NCBI RefSeq assembly: GCF_017874545.1
Contig: NZ_JAGGLT010000004.1
Location: 1-64,000 of the forward strand
Source of the DNA: Thermoanaerobacterium butyriciformans
Lineage (GTDB): Bacteria > Bacillota > Thermoanaerobacteria > Thermoanaerobacterales > Thermoanaerobacteraceae
Length of the DNA stretch: 64,000 bases
Reading direction: 5' to 3'
Shown piece by piece: positions 42,740 through 50,423 of this stretch. Positions within the stretch are counted from its first letter, which is position 1, and every line of letters starts with the position of its first letter. The translations under genes and the position numbers were made by a program. The notes under the pieces were generated by a model. The model was not told the DNA's origin. It made no database searches and saw only the letters and a list, made by a program, of their open reading frames with translations.

Positions 42740-42819
42740 AAACACTATTAAAACATTAAAACACTAAGAAAAAAATAGTAAAACATTACCGAGATTAAAT
42801 GAAACACTAAAAAACACTA
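42740..42819 (+). repeat. Array of AAACACTA repeats, candidate upstream activating sites
   Basis: AAACACTA occurs at 42740-42747, 42759-42766, 42802-42809 and 42812-42819 in the same orientation, and once inverted as TAGTGTTT at 42870-42877, beside the sigma-54 -24 element. This is the position for binding sites of a LevR-type enhancer-binding activator; binding itself is inferred. Confidence 0.6.
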
Positions 42820-42876
42820 ATTATTTTAATATGTTTTTTATATGAAAAATGCGGTGTTTTTATATGTTTTAGTGTT

Positions 42877-42894
42877 TTGGCATAGTTTTTGCAT
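42877..42894 (+). promoter_or_regulatory. Sigma-54 (-24/-12) promoter of the PTS operon
   Basis: TTGGCATAGTTTTTGCAT has GG at 42879-42880 and GC at 42891-42892 with exactly 10 nt between, matching the TGGCA-N6-TTGCA consensus. It lies about 55 nt before the IIA gene and is paired with a divergent sigma-54-dependent activator. Confidence 0.9.
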
Positions 42895-42948
42895 ATATTA
42901 TTAGGTGAACCCCAAAACAGATAAAATCAATTCAAGGAGGAAAATAAT

Positions 42949-43281
42949 ATGGATATGCAGCAAATAGTTATGGAAATCATTATACAATCTGGTGAGGCAA
43001 GGGCATATGCACATGAAGCGCTTAGAAAGGCGTATGACGGCGAATTTGAAGAAGCTGACAAGTTAATCGCTCAAGCTAATGACGCCATTGAAAAAGCGCA
43101 TAATGTTCAGACCAGCATGTTGCAAAAAGAAGCATCAGGGGAAAAACTTGAGTTTTCAATACTTTTTGTACATTCCCAGGATCACCTTATGACTGCTATT
43201 TCGGAAAAGAACTTGATATTAGAGATAATTGAATTGAGAAAGATGCTGGAGCCTGTACTGCATTCTTGCACAACTAAATAA
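42949..43281 (+). CDS. PTS IIA component, lactose/cellobiose family
   Basis: A 110-residue all-helical EIIA of the Lac/Chb family. The phosphorylatable His lies in FVHSQDHLMTAI near residue 80, and IIQSGEARAYAHEAL near the N terminus is typical. It accepts phosphate from HPr and passes it to the IIB protein encoded two genes downstream. First gene of the sigma-54-controlled operon; the ATG follows CAAGGAGGAAAATAAT. Confidence 0.92.
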   Translation: MDMQQIVMEIIIQSGEARAYAHEALRKAYDGEFEEADKLIAQANDAIEKAHNVQTSMLQKEASGEKLEFSILFVHSQDHLMTAISEKNLILEIIELRKMLEPVLHSCTTK

Positions 43282-43318
43282 CGAAATAAAAAATAAACAA
43301 AATAAATAGGAGGAAAAA

Positions 43319-43849
43319 ATGATTAAAGCGGTACAATTTTTAAATCAAGTTCAAGCAGGGTACGGAACAGATGAAAAAATGAATATGGAGCCTCAATCCC
43401 AGTTTGGTGCTATAGGATTGGGAATGCTTTTAAAAAACACCATGATGAGAAACGGCGGTGACATAATTGGCACCGTAATATGTGGTGATAACTATTTTCT
43501 TGAAAATAAGGATGAAGCTATTGAAAAATTATTAAGCATGATAAAGGCGTTTAATCCAGATGTTGTCATATGTGGTCCTGCATTAAACTACAAAAGATAT
43601 GGTGATTGTTGTGGATATTTGACAGAAGCCGTTATAGAGAAATTAAATATTCCTGCATTTGCAGCCATGTCGAAAGACAACACAGGTACAGAATTATTTA
43701 GAAAAAAGATATACATTATAGAGACTCCTAATAAAGGTGGTTATGGACTTAATGAATCTTTGAAGAAAATATCAAAATTTGCTGTTAAATTAGCACAAAG
43801 ACAGCCTATCGGGACATCAGAAGATGAAGGGTATTTTCCACAAGATTAG
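43319..43849 (+). CDS. GrdB-like protein (N-terminal domain of glycine reductase component B) in a PTS operon
   Basis: A 176-residue protein whose first 140 residues closely resemble the N-terminal part of glycine/sarcosine/betaine reductase selenoprotein B: KAVQFLNQVQAGYGTDEK at the start, GTVICGDNYFLENKDEAIEKLLSMI (about 50-75), NPDVVICGPALNYKRYGDCCG (about 80-101) and LNIPAFAAMSKDNTGTELF. Full-length GrdB is about 430 residues with a selenocysteine late in the chain; that part is absent here and the frame ends in TAG, not UGA. It lies between PTS IIA and IIB genes. The function is unknown; a binding or regulatory role in beta-glucoside uptake is speculation. The ATG follows ATAGGAGGAAAAA. 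Confidence 0.8.
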   Translation: MIKAVQFLNQVQAGYGTDEKMNMEPQSQFGAIGLGMLLKNTMMRNGGDIIGTVICGDNYFLENKDEAIEKLLSMIKAFNPDVVICGPALNYKRYGDCCGYLTEAVIEKLNIPAFAAMSKDNTGTELFRKKIYIIETPNKGGYGLNESLKKISKFAVKLAQRQPIGTSEDEGYFPQD

Positions 43850-43958
43850 GTGATAAAATTTTAATTGATTTCATAGGATTCCTCCATTTGTTACATGCTT
43901 TGATAATGTAAATATATGTATGTTATGGATTTGGAGGAAAGTCCTTTGAAAATAAAAT

Positions 43959-43982
43959 TGCGAAATATTAATATGTTTCGCA
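43959..43982 (+). other. Intercistronic hairpin upstream of the IIB gene
   Basis: TGCGAAA (43959-43965) pairs with TTTCGCA (43976-43982). Upstream, GGATTCCTCCA and TGGAGGAAAGTCC (43877-43945) can also pair. The 165-nt gap between the GrdB-like gene and IIB holds no gene I can support; these structures may process or stabilise the operon mRNA. Confidence 0.4.
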
Positions 43983-44014
43983 TTATAAAATTTTTGAAAG
44001 GAGGGAAAAAGTCA

Positions 44015-44323
44015 ATGTTAAAAATTATGTTGTTTTGTTCTTCAGGTTCATCAACAAGTATGCTTATTAACAGAATTGAAGAAGCAGCAAAAGCAAGAGG
44101 CATAGAGGTAGCTGTTGATGCATACCCTGAAGCACAAATGGAAAAATACGTGGAAGAGGCAGATGTTGTCCTCTTAGGACCTCAAGTAAAATTTATTCTT
44201 CCAAAAGCAAAGAAAATCTGCAGTGAAAAAGGTGTGCCTGTAGATGTGATAAATCCAGTTGTCTACGGCATGATGGATGGAGAAAAAGTGTTAGACCAAG
44301 CTTTAAGCATGGCTAAAAAATAG
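44015..44323 (+). CDS. PTS IIB component, lactose/cellobiose family
   Basis: A 102-residue EIIB. The phosphocysteine is in MLFCSSGSSTSMLINRI near residue 7, followed by the family pattern VDAYPEAQMEKYVEEADVVLLGPQVKFILPKAK. It takes phosphate from IIA and phosphorylates the disaccharide bound to IIC. ATG at 44015 follows GAAAGGAGGGAAAAAGTCA; in-frame codons further upstream have no ribosome site and would add a non-homologous tail. Confidence 0.92.
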   Translation: MLKIMLFCSSGSSTSMLINRIEEAAKARGIEVAVDAYPEAQMEKYVEEADVVLLGPQVKFILPKAKKICSEKGVPVDVINPVVYGMMDGEKVLDQALSMAKK

Positions 44324-44372
44324 GTTTCATTTTGGATAATAATTTTAAATACGATAAGGAGTGTTAATTAAG

Positions 44373-45698
44373 ATGAGTAAGTTTACAGATTCGCTTGAAG
44401 AGAAATTGATGCCTATAGCAGGTAAAATTGCTGAAAATAGATATTTAGCATCAATTCGTGATGGATTCATGCTTGCTGTTCCACTTATAACAATAGGTGC
44501 TGTTTTCTTACTACTTGCAAACTTGCCTATTCCAGGTTATTCTGATTTTATGGCGAAGGCTTTTGGACCAAACTGGAATACATTCTTTATGAGGCCCTTT
44601 GAGGCTACAATGTCAGTAATGAGTATATTTGTAGTATTTGGCATTGCATATAGCCTCGCAGGCCACTACAAAATTGATGGGTTAAGCACGGCTGCAGCTG
44701 CACTTGCTGCGTTTTTGATATTTACTCCTTATATAGTTAATTATACACCTGAAGGAGCTAAAAAAGCAATTGAAGTAAGTGGTGGCATACCAGTTGACTG
44801 GATGGGCTCTAAAGGCTTATTTGTAGGTATGTTGACAGCTATTTTAACTGTAGAAATTGTAAGATTTGTTGTGAAAAAAGGCTGGGTAATAAAAATGCCT
44901 AAGGGTGTTCCACCTGCGGTTGAAAAGGCTTTCTCTGCGTTGATACCTGCTGCTATTGTGGCGGTTATTGTTGACATAATAAGGTTGATATTCACTTGGA
45001 CACCCTATGGAACAATTCATCAATTTATATACACTGTGCTGCAAACACCGCTAACAAGACTTGGTGATACGCTTCCAGCTACGTTATTAGCTAGCTTCCT
45101 TGAGCAATTCTTTTGGTCATTTGGTATACACGGTGCTAATCTTGTTGGATCTGTCATGGGTCCTATATGGCTTGCGCTTGCAGCCGAGAACTTACAGGCA
45201 TTCCAAGCTGGACATGCATTACCTCATATTATAACACAGCAATTCCACGACATGTACATGTTGCTAGGTGGATCAGGAAGCACATTGGGACTTGTCCTTG
45301 GCATGCTTTTCTTCTCTAAATCAAAACAGGTTAAAAGTGTTGGCAAACTTGCAATAGCACCTGGCATATTCAACATCAATGAACCTGTAATATTTGGAAT
45401 GCCAATTGTTTTGAACCCCATAATGATTATACCGTTTATATTGACACCTCTAGTTTTAACGATCTTGACATACATCGTCATGATACTAGGATTGGTTGCA
45501 CGTCCGTCAGGTGTAATCATACCATGGACAACACCGCCTGTAATAGGAGGGCTTTTAGTATCAGGTATAAGCGGTGCTATATGGCAACTTATTGAATTAG
45601 TGATTTCATTCTTCATATACTTGCCATTCTTAAGAATTGTTGACAGACAGTACCTTGAACAAGAGCAAGCAATGGCTGTTGAAAGCCAAAAAGTCTAA
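44373..45698 (+). CDS. PTS IIC component, cellobiose/lactose family (CelB-like)
   Basis: A 441-residue membrane permease with about ten helices. Family features are the N-terminal ENRYLASIRDGFMLAVPLITIGAVFLLLANLP, FWSFGIHGANLVGSVMGPIW (about 247), the substrate-site loop FNINEPVIFGMPIVLNP (about 335) and PWTTPPVIGGLLVSG. It translocates and, with IIB, phosphorylates a beta-linked disaccharide; the GH1 enzyme downstream suggests cellobiose or gentiobiose rather than lactose. ATG at 44373 is chosen, with AAGGAG 13 nt upstream. Confidence 0.92.
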   Translation: MSKFTDSLEEKLMPIAGKIAENRYLASIRDGFMLAVPLITIGAVFLLLANLPIPGYSDFMAKAFGPNWNTFFMRPFEATMSVMSIFVVFGIAYSLAGHYKIDGLSTAAAALAAFLIFTPYIVNYTPEGAKKAIEVSGGIPVDWMGSKGLFVGMLTAILTVEIVRFVVKKGWVIKMPKGVPPAVEKAFSALIPAAIVAVIVDIIRLIFTWTPYGTIHQFIYTVLQTPLTRLGDTLPATLLASFLEQFFWSFGIHGANLVGSVMGPIWLALAAENLQAFQAGHALPHIITQQFHDMYMLLGGSGSTLGLVLGMLFFSKSKQVKSVGKLAIAPGIFNINEPVIFGMPIVLNPIMIIPFILTPLVLTILTYIVMILGLVARPSGVIIPWTTPPVIGGLLVSGISGAIWQLIELVISFFIYLPFLRIVDRQYLEQEQAMAVESQKV

Positions 45699-45708
45699 AA
45701 AGTAATAG

Positions 45709-45743
45709 CAATTAGACGGTTACAATACGTAATCGTCTAATTG
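45709..45743 (+). terminator. Long hairpin after the IIC gene
   Basis: CAATTAGACGGTTAC (45709-45723) pairs along 15 bases (one G-T pair) with GTAATCGTCTAATTG (45729-45743) around a 5-nt loop. A T-run follows only 8 nt later, so it may be a leaky terminator or a stabiliser that lowers expression of the downstream membrane protein and GH1 genes relative to the PTS genes. Confidence 0.5.
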
Positions 45744-45783
45744 TATTAAAATCTTTTTAAATAAAATCAAGGAGATAAAATTT

Positions 45784-46293
45784 ATGGGTATCATAGAAGA
45801 GTTTAAAATAAGCATATTCATGCCACAGCATTATCATAAGTTAAAAGGCGAATCTATAGTAAAACTTCTCAGATTTGATTTTATCTTGACAATTTTAGGT
45901 GTACTCTATTTAACACTTGTTAAACTAATATTGTCATTATTTACAGGCAATTTCCCTGTATTTTTAGATTATTATTCACAACTATCATTTAAAAATATCG
46001 TTTCATCACTTTTATTTCTCTATATTGGCTTGATAGCATCATCAATTGTTCTTTCAATTATTTTTTACATTGTCGCTACATTAAAAAAACCAAAAGATTT
46101 AGGCTTTTATGATTTGATAGTCTACGCAGCTCACGCTTTAACAATATGTATAATATTAGAAGAATTTTTTGGCCCTCTTGTAATTGTATTATCAATTGGG
46201 TACTTTTTAATATCAATAAGTGGAGAAAAATTAATTGCAAATTATGTATTTAACAAAGCAAAAGGAGGAAGAAAAAATGGCAAAAGAGTATAA
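45784..46293 (+). CDS. Unknown membrane protein in the PTS operon
   Basis: A 169-residue protein I do not recognise. Four hydrophobic segments lie at about residues 32-55, 72-98, 112-128 and 130-146; the N-terminal 28 residues (GIIEEFKISIFMPQHYHKL) and the C-terminal tail (ANYVFNKAKGGRKNGKRV) are charged, the tail strongly basic. The opening is faintly like DUF1189 proteins, but this is not secure. The ATG follows CAAGGAGATAAAATTT. The gene overlaps the GH1 gene by 17 nt, so the two are translationally coupled. Confidence 0.6.
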   Translation: MGIIEEFKISIFMPQHYHKLKGESIVKLLRFDFILTILGVLYLTLVKLILSLFTGNFPVFLDYYSQLSFKNIVSSLLFLYIGLIASSIVLSIIFYIVATLKKPKDLGFYDLIVYAAHALTICIILEEFFGPLVIVLSIGYFLISISGEKLIANYVFNKAKGGRKNGKRV

Positions 46294-47671
46294 ATTTCCA
46301 GAAGGTTTTTGGTGGGGTTCTGCCACATCTGCAACACAAATAGAAGGTGCTGCAAGCGAAGACGGGAAAGGAATGAATGTATGGGATTACTGGTATAAGC
46401 AAGTTCCAAACCGCTTTTTCAACGGTGTAGGGCCTGATGTGACGTCTGATTTTTACCACAGATATAAAGATGACATAAAATTGATGAAAGAAATAGGACA
46501 CAATTCATTTAGATTCTCTATATCATGGTCAAGACTGATTCCTGGAGGAGTAGGCGAAATCAATAAAAAGGCAGTAGAATTCTACAATAACGTCATAAAT
46601 GAGCTTTTAGAAAATGGAATCATGCCGATAGTAAACCTGTTCCACTTTGACATGCCTATAGAAATGCAGCATATAGGAGGCTTTGAAAACCGTCAAGTCT
46701 TGGAGAATTATAAAAACTATGCAAAAACGTGTTTTGAGCTTTTTGGAGATAGAGTAAAAAGGTGGATTACTTTCAATGAACCGATAGTTCCGGCAGAAGG
46801 CGGCTACCTCTATAACTTTCATTATCCAGACATAGTAGATTTTAAGAGAGCTATACAGGTATGTTTCAATACAGTTTTGGCAAGCGCAATGGCAATTAAC
46901 GAGTTTAAAAAGTTAGAGATTAAAGACGGCAAAATAGGTATTGTGCTGAATCTTACTCCTTCATACCCTAGAAGCAACCATCCTGCTGATTTAAAAGCGG
47001 CTGAGATAGCTGATCTGTTATTCAATAGAAGCTTTTTAGATCCATGTGTCAAAGGAGAATATCCAGAGAAACTTGTTGAACTTTTAAAGAGCTACAACCA
47101 CTTGCCGGTATATACAGAGGATGATCTTGAACTTATAAAAAATAATACAGTTGACTATCTTGGAGTAAATTACTATCAGCCAAGAAGAGTAAAAGCAAAA
47201 GAAAACATGCCTAATCCATACGGCGTATTTACGCCTGACTGGTTCTTCGATGAATACATCATGCCGGGAAGAAGGATGAATCCGTATAGAGGATGGGAGA
47301 TATACGAAAAAGGTATATATGACCTACTCATAAATGTGAGGGACAACTACGGAAACATAGAGTCATATATCTCCGAAAATGGCATGGGTGTAGAAGGAGA
47401 AGAACGCTTCATAAAAGACGGTATAATCCAAGATGACTATAGAATAGACTTTATCAAAGGTCATTTAAAATGGCTTCATAAGGCGATAGAAGAAGGATGC
47501 AACGTAAAAGGATACCACCTGTGGTCTTTCATGGACAACTGGTCATTCTTAAATGCGTATAAAAACCGCTATGGACTTGTTTCTGTGGATTTAGCTACAC
47601 AAAAAAGGACAATAAAGAAAAGTGGATATTGGTTCAAAGAACTAGCAAAAAACAATGGATTTAGCGAGTAA
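46277..47671 (+). CDS. 6-phospho-beta-glucosidase, glycoside hydrolase family 1
   Basis: A 464-residue intracellular GH1 enzyme. FPEGFWWGSATSATQIEGA opens the barrel; the acid/base Glu is in TFNEPIVPAEGGY (about 168) and the nucleophile Glu in YISENGMG (about 368). Near the C terminus, WSFMDNWSFLNAYKNRYGLV has Ser, Lys and Tyr at the positions that bind the 6-phosphate in phospho-glycosidases, where plain beta-glucosidases have Glu. It should cleave the phosphorylated disaccharide made by the PTS encoded upstream. ATG at 46277 follows AAAGGAGGAAGAAAA inside the end of the previous gene. Confidence 0.92.
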   Translation: MAKEYKFPEGFWWGSATSATQIEGAASEDGKGMNVWDYWYKQVPNRFFNGVGPDVTSDFYHRYKDDIKLMKEIGHNSFRFSISWSRLIPGGVGEINKKAVEFYNNVINELLENGIMPIVNLFHFDMPIEMQHIGGFENRQVLENYKNYAKTCFELFGDRVKRWITFNEPIVPAEGGYLYNFHYPDIVDFKRAIQVCFNTVLASAMAINEFKKLEIKDGKIGIVLNLTPSYPRSNHPADLKAAEIADLLFNRSFLDPCVKGEYPEKLVELLKSYNHLPVYTEDDLELIKNNTVDYLGVNYYQPRRVKAKENMPNPYGVFTPDWFFDEYIMPGRRMNPYRGWEIYEKGIYDLLINVRDNYGNIESYISENGMGVEGEERFIKDGIIQDDYRIDFIKGHLKWLHKAIEEGCNVKGYHLWSFMDNWSFLNAYKNRYGLVSVDLATQKRTIKKSGYWFKELAKNNGFSE

Positions 47672-47677
47672 AATTTT

Positions 47678-47700
47678 CCCTCTTTATGAGGGATTTTTTT
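47678..47700 (+). terminator. Terminator of the PTS/GH1 operon
   Basis: CCCTC (47678-47682) pairs with GAGGG (47688-47692) around TTTAT and is followed by ATTTTTTTA. Confidence 0.85.
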
Positions 47701-47831
47701 ATTTATTATAGAAATTGTTATCTATAAAATTATTTTTTTGGATGTTTAAAAAATTAATATAGAAGTGTCAATACAATCAATCTGTGATTTTACGGATATT
47801 TTTGAAATAAAAATTTTTTTATAACAAAGCA

Positions 47832-47856
47832 GGAATTTTTAAATTTTTGTAGAATA
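47832..47856 (+). promoter_or_regulatory. Bipartite element GGAATTTT-N9-GTAGAATA (copy 1)
   Basis: GGAATTTT (47832-47839), nine bases, GTAGAATA (47849-47856), 43 nt before the LacI gene of the xyloglucan-type module. Two more copies with the same spacing lie before the arabinofuranosidase gene. Probably a promoter or activator site; identity not established. Confidence 0.5.
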
Positions 47857-47898
47857 AATATTATAGTATAGAAATTGATTACTATGGAGGTATTTGAT

Positions 47899-48909
47899 TT
47901 GGAAAATGTAACGATAAAAGATGTTGCAAAGTATGCACAAGTATCGATAGCAACTGTCTCAAGAGTTCTAAACGATAATTATCCTGTCAGCAAAGAGACT
48001 AAGGAAAAAGTTTTAAAAGCAATGAATGAGTTAAATTTCAAACCTAATAGTATAGCCAGAAGTTTAAAGAGCAATATTACTCATTTAATTGGTGTAGTTC
48101 TCCCTGACATTTCTAATTCGTTTTTTATGGAAATAATAAAAGGGATCGATAGTGTTGTCAGTAAAGAAGAATACAGTTTAATTCTATCATACACAGATGA
48201 AAATTTTGAGAGAGAGTTAAATGTTCTTAAAAGATTGTCACAAAAACGTGTTGATGCAATAATTTTGGCATCTTCGAATACGGATAATAAATATGTTGAT
48301 GATCTAATTAAGGAGAATATTCCTGTTGTATTGATAGATAGAAAGATTAAAAACAGCAATGTGGACGTTATTGCAAGTGATGATTTTGGAAGTGCTTATA
48401 CATTGACTAAATATTTAATAGAAATGGGACATAAGGATATTTGCATTGTAAATGGCAATTTAAATGTTAGCACTGGTATAGAAAGGTATGAAGGGTTTAA
48501 AGCTGCAATGATGGATCACAATATTGAGATTAAAGATGATTTTATCCTCAATGGGTATTATTCTTGGGAAAAAGCATATGAAGAAGTAAAAAAGTTGATT
48601 GTGGATAAAAAGATTGTACCATCAGCTATTTTTGCAGCTAATAATAGGATGGCAGAGGGTACGATGCTAGTGTTAAAAGAGAATCATTTAAAAATTCCTG
48701 ATGATGTTTCACTTGTGACTTTTGAAGAAATTGAAAATCAGAAGCTGATAGAACCAAAACTTACTTGTATTAAACAAAATGCTTTGTTAATGGGGAAAAA
48801 AGCCGGACAAATGATTTTAGAGAGAATAAAGGATAAAGAAGCTAATCCTAAAGAAATAGTTGTAGTGTCTGATCTCGTTATTAATGGTTCTGTCAAAAAA
48901 ATAAATTAA
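47899..48909 (+). CDS. LacI-family transcriptional regulator (xyloglucan-type module)
   Basis: A 336-residue LacI/GalR regulator. The HTH VTIKDVAKYAQVSIATVSRVLNDNYPVS is at residues 3-30, followed by the hinge and a sugar-binding domain ending VVSDLVINGSVKKIN. The TTG at 47899 is chosen because GGAGG lies 8 nt upstream and the protein then begins MENVTIKDVAK, typical for LacI; upstream codons at 47875/47884 lack a ribosome site. It precedes the ABC transporter and GH29/GH42/GH31 genes and probably represses them until an oligosaccharide signal binds. Confidence 0.9.
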   Translation: MENVTIKDVAKYAQVSIATVSRVLNDNYPVSKETKEKVLKAMNELNFKPNSIARSLKSNITHLIGVVLPDISNSFFMEIIKGIDSVVSKEEYSLILSYTDENFERELNVLKRLSQKRVDAIILASSNTDNKYVDDLIKENIPVVLIDRKIKNSNVDVIASDDFGSAYTLTKYLIEMGHKDICIVNGNLNVSTGIERYEGFKAAMMDHNIEIKDDFILNGYYSWEKAYEEVKKLIVDKKIVPSAIFAANNRMAEGTMLVLKENHLKIPDDVSLVTFEEIENQKLIEPKLTCIKQNALLMGKKAGQMILERIKDKEANPKEIVVVSDLVINGSVKKIN

Positions 48910-48933
48910 ATTAAACTATAGGTGGTGAATATA

Positions 48934-50412
48934 ATGCCTGGAACAAATAGCATTTTAGTGGTATCAAAAAATCAGCTTAACAAAATCAACACTTGGATGT
49001 TTTTGCTACGTGGATGTGCGATTCTGATTTTGATATCAACATTTATTCCTGCATTGAACCCAGCGATGGTCAGTGGTTTGATTGATAAGAATTCTGCTTT
49101 ATTTACTATGGCAGTGTCTTATAGTTCGCTTGTAGAAGGATTTACAAGAGCAATAAACAGAGGCTGGGTTAATAGTGGTACGGTGCTAAATATATATATT
49201 TCTTCTCTTCTAACCTTTCTTAGTGTTGCGGCGATTGTGGCAGGTTGTTGCATGACGCTGGGTAAGTTGAAATTGCAAAGATTAGGTATAAAAATTATCA
49301 TTATAGGGTGTGGAGCAGCTATAATTTCCTTGCTTCTTTTGTTTCCGGCGTACTATGCTCTTTGTGGAAGTACTAACCTTAACGCAGTTCAACCTATGAT
49401 ATCATATTCATATTTGATTTTTGATATTTTTTTAATCGTTTGTGCCGTATTAGGGTTTGTCAATATAAAATTGCTACCTAGGCCGTCGGAAAACGATAAA
49501 TATGAAATGGAAGCAAAATATAAACTGTTTTTAATGGCGCTTCCGTTTGTAATCCTTTGCTTTTTGTTCTCTTATTTGCCTCTTTGGGGATGGCGTTATG
49601 CGTTCTTTGATTATACTCCAGGACTTGGACTAAGCTGGAATAACTTTGTTGGGCTTAAATGGTTTGAATTTTTGTTTAAAAATGCAGCTAGTAGAGCTGA
49701 TATCATAAGGGTTATGACAAATACTCTTGCGATGAGTGGAATTGGCATCGCAACGTCATTCTTACCAATGGCTTTTGCAATTTGCCTTACAGAAATCAGA
49801 TCATTAAAATTGAGAAAATCAATTCAGGTTGTTACAACGATACCGAATTTTATCAGTTGGGTTCTGGTGTACAGTTTGGCTTTTGCTATGTTTTCTACGG
49901 AAGGATTCGTCAACACGGTTTTGATAAATTTAGGGTTAGAAAAAACAGCTACTAATTTTCTAATGAGTGGAAGTCATATTTGGCTTAAAATGTGGTTATG
50001 GGGGACATGGAAAGGCCTTGGATGGAGTGCAATTATATACATAGCAGCAATCTCAGGTATAGATCAGCAACTTTATGAAGCGGCTACTGTGGATGGTGCA
50101 GGACGATTTAAGAAGATATGGCATATTACTATACCGGGTCTTATGCCAACATTTTATGTGTTGCTTCTTTTGAGTATTGCAGGCATTCTTTCAAATGGAA
50201 TGGACCAATATTATGTATTCAGGAATGCAGCAAATCAAAATTCAATTGAAGTGTTAGATTTATACGTGTATTTATTGGGGCTTGGCAGTGGTGGAACTGG
50301 AAATATACCGTTGGCAACGGTCGTTGGCATGTTGAAATCTGTAATCAGTATTACGTTATTAATGGCTGCAAATTGGTTTTCCAAATTGCTACGTGGTGAA
50401 AGTATAATTTAG
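48934..50412 (+). CDS. Carbohydrate ABC permease, LplB type, with N-terminal extension
   Basis: A 492-residue permease. The C-terminal 300 residues are a standard LplB/YtePtype sugar permease, with the EAA loop EAATVDGAGRFKKIWHITIPGLMP near 390. The N-terminal 190 residues carry an extra block of four or so hydrophobic helices (about 18-38, 75-95, 120-145, 150-170), unusual since family members are about 300 long. It pairs with the permease gene 11 nt downstream. No ATPase is encoded nearby. ATG at 48934 follows TAGGTGGTGAATATA. Confidence 0.88.
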   Translation: MPGTNSILVVSKNQLNKINTWMFLLRGCAILILISTFIPALNPAMVSGLIDKNSALFTMAVSYSSLVEGFTRAINRGWVNSGTVLNIYISSLLTFLSVAAIVAGCCMTLGKLKLQRLGIKIIIIGCGAAIISLLLLFPAYYALCGSTNLNAVQPMISYSYLIFDIFLIVCAVLGFVNIKLLPRPSENDKYEMEAKYKLFLMALPFVILCFLFSYLPLWGWRYAFFDYTPGLGLSWNNFVGLKWFEFLFKNAASRADIIRVMTNTLAMSGIGIATSFLPMAFAICLTEIRSLKLRKSIQVVTTIPNFISWVLVYSLAFAMFSTEGFVNTVLINLGLEKTATNFLMSGSHIWLKMWLWGTWKGLGWSAIIYIAAISGIDQQLYEAATVDGAGRFKKIWHITIPGLMPTFYVLLLLSIAGILSNGMDQYYVFRNAANQNSIEVLDLYVYLLGLGSGGTGNIPLATVVGMLKSVISITLLMAANWFSKLLRGESII

Positions 50413-50423
50413 GGGGATTAATA

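Noticed and set aside
42780-42850. AAACACTA boxes considered as a CRISPR-like or tandem repeat array
   Set aside because: Copies are 8 bp, irregularly spaced and partly inverted; position before a sigma-54 promoter explains them better.
43319-44014. GrdB-like gene considered as a full selenoprotein interrupted at an in-frame UGA
   Set aside because: The frame ends in TAG, not TGA, and no GrdB-like sequence continues in any frame in the 165 nt before the IIB gene.
47760-47830. A/T-rich runs before the second LacI gene considered as a separate small gene
   Set aside because: No frame with a ribosome site and start codon is longer than a few codons there.
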